From JALZUR01 sp965205365 (GTDB lineage: Bacteria > Bdellovibrionota > Bdellovibrionia > Bdellovibrionales > UBA1609): a stretch of 64,000 nucleotides of DNA. The notes under the pieces were generated by a model that was given only the letters and a program-made list of their open reading frames with translations, was not told where the DNA came from and ran no database searches. How positions within the stretch are numbered: position 1 is the first letter of the stretch; each line of letters opens with the position of its first letter. Location of the stretch: the NCBI GenBank assembly GCA_965205365.1, contig CBDBGT010000005.1, forward strand, positions 558,001 through 622,000, read 5' to 3'. Position numbers and translations under genes: made by a program. Of the stretch, positions 8,233-14,983 are shown in pieces.

Positions 8233-9030
8233 TTAATCTATTTTAAGTTCTACTAATTGTGGGTTATGATCACTCCCAGAGCTTTGAAAGCATTGCTTTT
8301 CGTTTACCTTAAGCCCTCTAATAAAAATATGATCTAGTGGTTTGCCTAAAAAGCGCTTTACACAATTAAGGGAAAACAAAACCTGATTCATATTCAACTC
8401 ACTGGTTATTTGTTTAATATATGAGAGTCTTTTAGAGCTCCATGTATTAAAATCTCCAGCCCAAATAATAGGTCCAGAATGGGATTTAAGGGCGTCTGCT
8501 AATATTTTTATTTGTGTTTTAAAAGCAGTGAGCCCTCCAAAGTTTATGCCGTGAGTATTTACGACTAAAAGCTTTTGTTGGTTTGAGGTTGTATAATAAG
8601 TGATTAAACTAGCTTTAGGAGTGCCAACTATAAATTCTCTATGGGGGGTATGATAGGTTTTAGGGAAAGTTCCATAAGAATCGCTAATATTGAGGACACC
8701 TGCTTTGGTGTTGTCATTAATTAAGCGATATGAAATACCCATTATAATATCTTGATTAAGGCTTTCTATAAGTTTTTTATTTTTTTTAGTGCTTAAATAT
8801 TCTTGTAATAGGATTAGGTTAGCCTGGGAATACTTTGACCACTCTTTAGGAAAAGAATCTTTTGTTCCTTTATATATATTCCACACCAGTAGGGTGAAAG
8901 GATTGGGTAAATTTTTATAAAATGCATTCTTTTTTATATATAAAGGCTCGCTGTTTCCTTTTAAGGAGTAAAAAGAAAAGCCAGGAGTATAGGAGCTTAA
9001 AATTAAAAATAAAATTAAAAATTTAAAAAT
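8233..9030 (-). CDS. Secreted endonuclease/exonuclease/phosphatase family protein, probable ATT start
   Basis: EEP-superfamily enzyme: FTLLVWNIYKG (first strand with the metal-site Asn), ANLILLQEY (Glu), WAGDFNTW (catalytic Asp/Asn) and SGSDHNPQLVEL (Asp-His). The only conventional start (GTG at 8886) falls inside the first beta strand, so it cannot be the real start. The frame stays open upstream to a stop near 9067 and encodes a hydrophobic signal-peptide-like stretch (FKFLILFLILSSYTPGFSF) with no ATG, GTG or TTG. GAAAGGGGG lies six bases before an ATT at 9028-9030, which I take as the start. A sequencing error or small frameshift is the alternative. Confidence 0.78.
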   Translation of the reverse strand: MFKFLILFLILSSYTPGFSFYSLKGNSEPLYIKKNAFYKNLPNPFTLLVWNIYKGTKDSFPKEWSKYSQANLILLQEYLSTKKNKKLIESLNQDIIMGISYRLINDNTKAGVLNISDSYGTFPKTYHTPHREFIVGTPKASLITYYTTSNQQKLLVVNTHGINFGGLTAFKTQIKILADALKSHSGPIIWAGDFNTWSSKRLSYIKQITSELNMNQVLFSLNCVKRFLGKPLDHIFIRGLKVNEKQCFQSSGSDHNPQLVELKID

Positions 9031-9066
9031 ATGAAGCCCCCTTTCATATACAAATAGTAGGGTTTT

Positions 9067-9385
9067 TTAAATCCTAGCTAGGTTGAATGCTGCGGAATTT
9101 AACCTGTTTTTTAATCTTTAAGCAAATGATTTTTTCTAAATTTTTATAAATAAAGCTGTTTCTTACCTTTTTAAAAGCAAAGAGCATTTAAATGCCTTGT
9201 GCGTTATTTAAATGAGAAATTTAAGCACTAGTAAAATTTAATTAAGCTTAAAAGAGTTTATAATTTCTAAAATTTTATTAAAAACTGTATATTTATTCAG
9301 CTAGAAGAAATCTTGCTTTTTTAAACACACAAAAACTTATGTTTTTTAGGTGAGGTTTTAAATATGGTCATGGTCTTAACAATAC
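9067..9385. other. Intergenic, nothing recognised
   Basis: AT-rich spacer with many stops in all frames. It separates the EEP gene from an IS5 remnant. No RNA motif, repeat or clear promoter was seen. Confidence 0.5.
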
Positions 9386-9756
9386 TAGGGCGTGTCCTCA
9401 ATGATTTTATCTAGAGGCAAAATTGCTGCAACATGAAGCATGGCTAAGAAATTCTTAGTTGTTTTTTCATACCCAGTTGCAATTCTTCTGTATTTTTTAA
9501 GTTTGCAAAATAACCGTTCAATGATATTCCCATCTTTATAAGTAATTTCATGGTATTTAACTTTACAATTTGATTTGGGTGGAACAACAACTTTAGCACC
9601 CATTTTAAGCTCTACTTTTTTTAAAAAAGTGTTTTTGTCATAAGCCCTATGAGCCAATACATAGTCTTAAAGCCATCAACTAGGTTTTTAGCTTTAGTGG
9701 AGTCGTGTTGTTAGAAATACATAGGAACACCTTATGTTAATTAAGGACTCGCCCTA
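9386..9756 (-). mobile_element. IS5-family (IS427-like) remnant with both ends
   Basis: A 371-bp deletion derivative bounded by imperfect inverted repeats: TAGGGCGTGTCC (9386-9397) and GGACTCGCCCTA (9745-9756). Minus-strand codons 9385-9657 encode the C-terminal third of an IS5 transposase, with YKDGNIIERLFCKLKKYRR holding the last catalytic Glu. Upstream the frame breaks: another frame near 9660-9720 reads the expected Asp-containing stretch (HDSTKAKNLVDGFK). The N-terminal half is deleted. Inactive by itself, but the ends could still be mobilised in trans. Confidence 0.82.
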
Positions 9757-9886
9757 ATTAAAGTTTTTTGAATATGTTTTTATTTAAAAATAAAAGAGGC
9801 TTAAAAAAAGTCTTTTTCATGTGGTGTGCCAATAAACCCTAAAGAGGTTTATGGATTAAATTTGATTTAAGTTGTCTAAGGCTTTG

Positions 9887-10081
9887 TTATTCTAAAGTTA
9901 TTTTAACGTCTAAATTTATTAACTTTTTTAGATCGCTTTTTGTTTCGTTATTGTGAAGTGTTTTTATTAAAGTCACCTTTTTGGTATTGTTGTCATCTGC
10001 ACTTTGTAGAGGAAGGTAGCCAAGGCCACATAAGAAAAAAATTATAGGTCGAAGTATGTTAAAAGATAGTTTTGTGTTCAT
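9887..10081 (-). CDS. Possible small secreted peptide
   Basis: 64 codons: a hydrophobic leader (ILRPIIFFLCGLGYLPLQSA) looking like a signal peptide, followed by a short charged Asn/Lys-rich part. No family is recognised and no good ribosome binding site is present, so this could be chance. The flanks (9757-9886 and 10082-10322) show nothing further. Confidence 0.35.
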   Translation of the reverse strand: MNTKLSFNILRPIIFFLCGLGYLPLQSADDNNTKKVTLIKTLHNNETKSDLKKLINLDVKITLE

Positions 10082-10322
10082 AATTAACTATCGGGAGAAA
10101 TCACGAAGAGCTTTTTAGTAAATTAAGAGAAATCTATAAAATTCTTCAAATTTCAATTAAGTTGAAACATAATTTAAGAAAATTTGTCTAAATTCATGGG
10201 AATAGTTTTTATAGTGTTGCAGAATAAGGGTCTAGTTGACTCATATTGATCCAAAATTAATATTGCTAAAATAAGTTAACATGGATGAAAGAGGGGTCTT
10301 TAGTTGTTTTTTTTTGAGACAG

Positions 10323-11153
10323 TTAGAGGAGTTTATTCAAATATGAAGGAGTTTGAAAAACTAAGTCCTTTTTTTCCATAGAAAGCTTAGTTACATCACC
10401 AGCTTTTAGGTTGCCTATTTTAAGACTTCCAATTGAAGTTCTACGAAGCCTTATGACATCATAGCCTAACTTACTCATCATCTTTCTGATGAGGCGGTTA
10501 CGCCCTTCAACAACAGTGATTTTAAGCCACGTGTGTGACCCTGTTAAAGATTTTTTAATAGTCTTAACTTCAATGGCGTAGGCTTTGCCGCCAGGGATAG
10601 TGACACCCTTAGTTAGTTTATTAAAATCTTTTTCTAAGACTTTTCCTTCAACTTTTATTTCATAAGTTTTAGGAACATTTTTACTCGGGTGGAGAACATT
10701 TTGTGCAAACTCACCATCATTGGTTAAAATTAAAAGTCCTTCACTTTGCCAATCAAGTCTTCCTATTGGGAAAAGGTTTTCTTTTTTATATTTTTTAGGA
10801 ATAAAATCTTTAATAGTCGGTCGATCTAAAGGGTCAGATAGTGTGGTGAGAACATTTCTGGGCTTATATGCCACAAGGTAGGTGTGTTCTTTTAATATTT
10901 TCACAGGCTTGCCTTTAAACAAGACATTATCAATTGATGGAGTTATTTTGTATCCCATGGTAAGAGTTTTTTTGCCATTAACAGTAACAAGGCCTTCTTT
11001 AATATACTCATCAGCTTTTCTACGGCTTGAGATTCCGCATAAAGCAAGAAATCTGTTAAGCCTAATTTCATGGGGAGTTTTTTCCCATGAGACTCTTTTT
11101 TTTGGGGTTGTTATTTTTTTAAAGCGTGTAGTCTTTTTTGAAACTCTGGCCAT
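10323..11153 (-). CDS. rluB: 23S rRNA pseudouridine synthase, RsuA/RluB family
   Basis: 276 residues. An N-terminal S4 RNA-binding domain (IRLNRFLALCGISSRRKADEYIKEG, residues 30-70) is followed by the synthase domain with the catalytic Asp in GRLDWQSEGLLILTNDG. VEGRNRLIRKMMSKLGYDVIRLRR is the family's C-terminal motif. Acts on 23S rRNA (RluB), or possibly 16S (RsuA); the family is sure, the exact site less so. Its first 43 bases overlap the end of dsbD in another frame; the basic N-terminal stretch is typical of RluB, so the overlap is probably real. Confidence 0.88.
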   Translation of the reverse strand: MARVSKKTTRFKKITTPKKRVSWEKTPHEIRLNRFLALCGISSRRKADEYIKEGLVTVNGKKTLTMGYKITPSIDNVLFKGKPVKILKEHTYLVAYKPRNVLTTLSDPLDRPTIKDFIPKKYKKENLFPIGRLDWQSEGLLILTNDGEFAQNVLHPSKNVPKTYEIKVEGKVLEKDFNKLTKGVTIPGGKAYAIEVKTIKKSLTGSHTWLKITVVEGRNRLIRKMMSKLGYDVIRLRRTSIGSLKIGNLKAGDVTKLSMEKKDLVFQTPSYLNKLL

Positions 11154-12688
11154 TCTTCAAATCCTGTTAATGTTAAATCATGTCTAATTTTTCCACTAGA
11201 ATCAATAAATAAGACCGTGGGCAAGCCAAGAACTTTAAAGAATTGAAGTTCTTTTTCTTGTTTTTGATTTGGTTTAGTTGCATCAAACTTTAAAAGCCTG
11301 ATGTTTCTAGTTTCTTTTTTAAAACTAGGTGTAGAGAAAGTGCGTTCATCTAACTTATGACAAGCAGCACACCAGTCTGCTCTAAAATCAATAACAATTG
11401 GTTTTTTTTGTTTTTTTGCATTATTAAAAAGTTCTTTTGAGTAGGGAGTCCAAAGAGTAGAGGTTTTTTTTTGTGTGTGTGAGTGTGAGTTTTTTAAAAA
11501 TGTAAGATGAGGTTTTATGAAAAGAAGAGCTCCTAAGAGAATTAAGAACGCTAAAATGTATTTTATATAGTTTAACCATTTTCCAGATTTTAATCGAGAC
11601 TGAATTTCTCCATAGAAAGTTCCAATAAGAATAAAAAGTGTTCCAAGGCCCATTCCAAATACGAACAGTGTTATAAATCCAAAACTAGGGTTTCCTGTTT
11701 GAGCAACGTAGGCAAGAACCGCTACTACGGCAGGTCCAACACAAGGGCTTGCAATAAGGCCTGCCACAGCTCCTGCTAAGAAAGCCCCCATTAAGCCTTT
11801 GTGTTTAATTTTAGTAAAATGCTTTTCTATTAATCTAGGGGCTTTAATGGTAAAAAACCCTGCCATACAAAGGGCTGTAAAAACATAAAATATAAAAATC
11901 CCCCATACAATATAAGGATTTGTTAAAGCCTGGCCTATAAAGCCACCAGTCATAGCAGCTAGGACACCGACTAAAGCATAGGTTATGGAAAGGCCTAATG
12001 CATATGTAAGGCCAATTAAAAAACCTTTAGCCCTACTGGAGGTGGCGCTAAAACCCAAAATGCCCATGGTTATGGGGATCATGGGAAGGACACAGGGGGT
12101 AAAGGCTGTAAGCAATCCAAATAAATAAATAGAAAGCAAAAGCAGCCATAAAGGTATGTTGCTTATATTTTTAAAAAGATTTTTAAAAAAAGCCTTTAAA
12201 GGTTTTTTTGTAGAGCTTTTAACAATTGGGAAGCTCACATTAAAAGCCATATTTTGTGGAAGCAGGCAGTGACTTACTGTGCAGGCCTGATATGTTAACA
12301 TAAGTTTATAAGTACCTGACAGTGTTTTTGGTGAAGAGAGGAAAAACTTCATTATAGCATTGTCTTTTATAATAAGGCGTTTTTTTCCATTTTTAAACTT
12401 ATCTATGTGAGGGTAGAGAGGAGATAGGTTAGGTTTTGAAATTTTTAAAAAAGGTTTGTCTAAAGAATGCACTTTAAAAACGCTGTTATATGCTTTGTAA
12501 TTTTTTGCTAGATTTAAGTGAAGAGTGATGAAGGTCTTTTTATTTGAAGAGCCTTTTAAAACACTTGTTAATACCTTTTCAATACTTAAAGGGTTTTTAT
12601 TAATAGGTTGCTTTTTAGGCTTAAATAAGTCTTTAGAAAGTAGTGGCATACTTAAGAAGAAAAAGAGAAAAAATATGATGTATTTCAT
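11111..12688 (-). CDS. dsbD: Thiol:disulfide interchange protein DsbD
   Basis: 525-residue inner-membrane protein carrying electrons from cytoplasmic thioredoxin to the periplasm. Order: signal peptide; periplasmic alpha domain with a Cys pair (QACTVSHCLLP); about eight membrane segments with the two buried cysteines in FTPCVLPMIPITMG and ASPCVGPAVVAV; and a C-terminal thioredoxin-like domain with RADWCAACHKLDE (CxxC). Slightly shorter than E. coli DsbD (about 565). The Cys pair of the alpha domain is one residue closer than in E. coli. Upstream of and overlapping the rluB-type gene. Confidence 0.94.
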   Translation of the reverse strand: MKYIIFFLFFFLSMPLLSKDLFKPKKQPINKNPLSIEKVLTSVLKGSSNKKTFITLHLNLAKNYKAYNSVFKVHSLDKPFLKISKPNLSPLYPHIDKFKNGKKRLIIKDNAIMKFFLSSPKTLSGTYKLMLTYQACTVSHCLLPQNMAFNVSFPIVKSSTKKPLKAFFKNLFKNISNIPLWLLLLSIYLFGLLTAFTPCVLPMIPITMGILGFSATSSRAKGFLIGLTYALGLSITYALVGVLAAMTGGFIGQALTNPYIVWGIFIFYVFTALCMAGFFTIKAPRLIEKHFTKIKHKGLMGAFLAGAVAGLIASPCVGPAVVAVLAYVAQTGNPSFGFITLFVFGMGLGTLFILIGTFYGEIQSRLKSGKWLNYIKYILAFLILLGALLFIKPHLTFLKNSHSHTQKKTSTLWTPYSKELFNNAKKQKKPIVIDFRADWCAACHKLDERTFSTPSFKKETRNIRLLKFDATKPNQKQEKELQFFKVLGLPTVLFIDSSGKIRHDLTLTGFEEWPEFQKRLHALKK

Positions 12689-12776
12689 TATGCTGTTATA
12701 TTACAGTTAAAATACTAAATATTCTATTTATCATCTTAAAAAAGCTAGTATTTGGGTAATTATTATGGAGGTTCTT

Positions 12777-13619
12777 ATGAAAGGTCATAAATTTATAGCT
12801 ATGGACTTGGAAACAACAGGAAAATACCCTTTAAGTAGTGAAATTTGTGAAATAGCCATGATTAAATTTGATGACACAGGTGTTTTAAATGATTTTGAGT
12901 CTTTAATCTGCCCTCAAAAAAACATGGGAAAAGAAGCTCAGGCTGTTCATGGCCTATCACTAGAGTCTTTAAAAAACGCTCCTAGCATAAGAAATGTCTT
13001 ACCTGAAGTCCTTGAGTTTATTGGTGAGGCCTCGCTTCTTGGACACAACTTGTCATTTGATTTGGGGTTTTTGGCTGTTGAGCTTGATAAGTATTTTAAT
13101 GAGCCCTGGTGGTTGGAGAGTTTTAGAGTGCCAAATTTTTGTACGGGTTTAATGTCTCTTCAAAAACATCCCGAACTCATCACCCATAGGTTAAAGTATT
13201 TAACACAATATTTTAAGGTTAAAACTAGTCCAAACCACAGAGCCTTGCAGGATGCCCAGGCTTGTATGGAAGTTTTTCTTAAGCTTACAGAAGGCATGGC
13301 TAGTTTAAAAGACCTTGTGGCCATGCAAAAAGATGAGCTTTTATTTAAAAGCTTTTCCATAAGAGCCTTAGTTGAAGAAAATCCAAAATTTCAACATATG
13401 GTTAATGCCTGTAATGTTGAGGAAGATTTTGAGTTGATGTATTCAAAAGGGTCAAAGAAAAACCAGTGGAGAAAGCTCATGGCAAAAGGCTTGGTCATGA
13501 AGACTCAAGGTTTAGGTTTTGTTGTTGGTGTTGATGACAATGATATTCAAACTAAAAGATTTATGTTAAAAAAGATTTTAGACAGTCGACCTGTGTGTTC
13601 TCCTGTAACTAGCACTTAA
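12777..13619 (+). CDS. DNA polymerase III epsilon-like 3'-5' exonuclease
   Basis: DEDDh exonuclease: AMDLETTGKYPL (Asp-x-Glu), QAVHGLSLESL, LGHNLSFDLGFL and HRALQDAQACME. The C-terminal 100 residues form an extra region without a recognised domain, as in stand-alone DnaQ-like proteins. The in-frame ATG at 12765 is followed by GGAGG at 12767-12771, which is correctly spaced for the ATG at 12777, so I start there. Whether it is the replicative proofreading subunit cannot be decided; it is the second such nuclease in the window. Confidence 0.87.
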   Translation: MKGHKFIAMDLETTGKYPLSSEICEIAMIKFDDTGVLNDFESLICPQKNMGKEAQAVHGLSLESLKNAPSIRNVLPEVLEFIGEASLLGHNLSFDLGFLAVELDKYFNEPWWLESFRVPNFCTGLMSLQKHPELITHRLKYLTQYFKVKTSPNHRALQDAQACMEVFLKLTEGMASLKDLVAMQKDELLFKSFSIRALVEENPKFQHMVNACNVEEDFELMYSKGSKKNQWRKLMAKGLVMKTQGLGFVVGVDDNDIQTKRFMLKKILDSRPVCSPVTST

Positions 13620-13844
13620 GACTCTTTATGAGAATTTGTAATTAAAAAAACATATTTAATAAAGCTGTTGATAAAAACAAAGGGTTTTTTCTAGCCCTAC
13701 TAGACTGTGATTTTTTAACTCTGAGGAAAAATCACAATAATTATAATTATATTTTAAGTTGATTTAGTTTAGTGCTTATTGATCTTGTAAGACCATGGAC
13801 CAAAACCCTGTTTAATAAAGAGTAAAAAAGTCCGAAATAGTGAT

Positions 13845-14765
13845 GTGAAAAAACGAGAATGGTTTTATGCCATAGTGCCTTTATTTATAGTTTGGGGATT
13901 AGATCAGCTTACAAAATTATGGGCTGTTAAGTTCACACTTTCTGGATCAACTTGGTATTTCTGGGGCGGAATTGTAATGCACCGTAATTCAGGGACAATG
14001 CTTGGGATGTTTTCAGATTTGCCGCCGCTTTTAAGAGTGGTTTCCCTAGCAACTAGTGGTGTGTTTTTAGTTTTTATATATGCAATAATTCAGTTTTTTT
14101 TGCCAAATAATGTCATGAAACTTCGAGTGGGATTAAGTGTTTTACTAGGTGGAATTTTAGGTAATGTTACAGATAGAATTTTATATGGTTCTATTGTTGA
14201 TTTTATTGTTCTTGGGGGTAACGGTAAATTGTCTCCAGTGTTTAATGTTGCAGATGCTCTTCAGTGGTTAGGCTATGGACTTATTGTTTATATGATCTTA
14301 TTTAAAGGGCATTTAATTTGGCATGAAGGGAATAAAAGAAATAAGCTTTGGATTGATTCTAAATATCAATTAAAATATTCTGTTATTTTATCCTCAGTGA
14401 GCATTTGGTTTTCTATTGTTTTTGGTGTTTATGCTTATACTTTTATAAAGGTGATGATTAATGATTTTATGGTTAATGGTTTAATGAACAGCTCTAAATA
14501 TTTGGTTCCTTTTGTGGTGGTTCTTGTTATTTTATCATTGTTATTTAGTTTTTCTTTATTTTTAATTGGAAGACATTTGTCCCATAGATCAGCAGGTCCC
14601 ATTCATGGTTTTAAAAGGTATGTACTAGATATAAGAAAAGGGGCTTCTTATACTTTTAAACTTAGGGAAAGTGATGAATTTAAAGACTTAGAAGATATTG
14701 CAGAGATTTTAAAAGAGGATATTTTAGAACTTAAAGATTTTCAAAAAAAACAAAAGTTGCTTTAA
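13845..14765 (+). CDS. lspA: Lipoprotein signal peptidase fused to a membrane HAMP-like module
   Basis: Residues 1-165 are a complete signal peptidase II (removes signal peptides from prolipoproteins at the lipobox Cys): LDQLTKLWA, RNSGTMLGMF, GGILGNVTDR and VFNVADALQW, including both catalytic aspartates. Usual length is about 160, but this protein has 306 residues. The extra part has two more predicted membrane segments (near residues 180-205 and 220-245), then a cytoplasmic HAMP-like stretch: SHRSAGPIHGFKRYVLDIRK, then LRESDEFKDLEDIAEIL. HAMP modules normally relay signals in sensor proteins, so regulated activity is conceivable but only inferred. Confidence 0.9.
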   Translation: MKKREWFYAIVPLFIVWGLDQLTKLWAVKFTLSGSTWYFWGGIVMHRNSGTMLGMFSDLPPLLRVVSLATSGVFLVFIYAIIQFFLPNNVMKLRVGLSVLLGGILGNVTDRILYGSIVDFIVLGGNGKLSPVFNVADALQWLGYGLIVYMILFKGHLIWHEGNKRNKLWIDSKYQLKYSVILSSVSIWFSIVFGVYAYTFIKVMINDFMVNGLMNSSKYLVPFVVVLVILSLLFSFSLFLIGRHLSHRSAGPIHGFKRYVLDIRKGASYTFKLRESDEFKDLEDIAEILKEDILELKDFQKKQKLL

Positions 14766-14917
14766 GGTGAGTGACTGTTATTTCTTTTATTTTTAGTGAT
14801 TTTTTTCCTATCAAAATAAGAAAAAAACATTTCTTTAAAAACACTAAGTTAAAAATAAAGCTAAAAACCCACACTTATTACGCCTTAATATCATCTTAAG
14901 AAAATCACTTAATTTAC

Positions 14918-14945
14918 TCAAGTTTTTAAGCCCTTTATCCGATAC
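14918..14945 (+). promoter_or_regulatory. Possible flagellar sigma-28 (FliA-type) promoter
   Basis: TCAAGTTT, a 12-base spacer, then TCCGATAC closely resembles the FliA consensus TAAAGTTT-N11-GCCGATAA. It sits about 40 bases before the ATG of the 929-residue fibre-like protein. The spacer is one base longer than the consensus. Expression with motility genes is an inference. Confidence 0.45.
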
Positions 14946-14983
14946 ATAGAGTATAAAATATAAGAATTTATATAGGATATAAC

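Noticed and set aside
10882..11187. 101-codon plus-strand frame across the rluB/dsbD overlap
   Set aside because: Shadow of two well-supported minus-strand genes.
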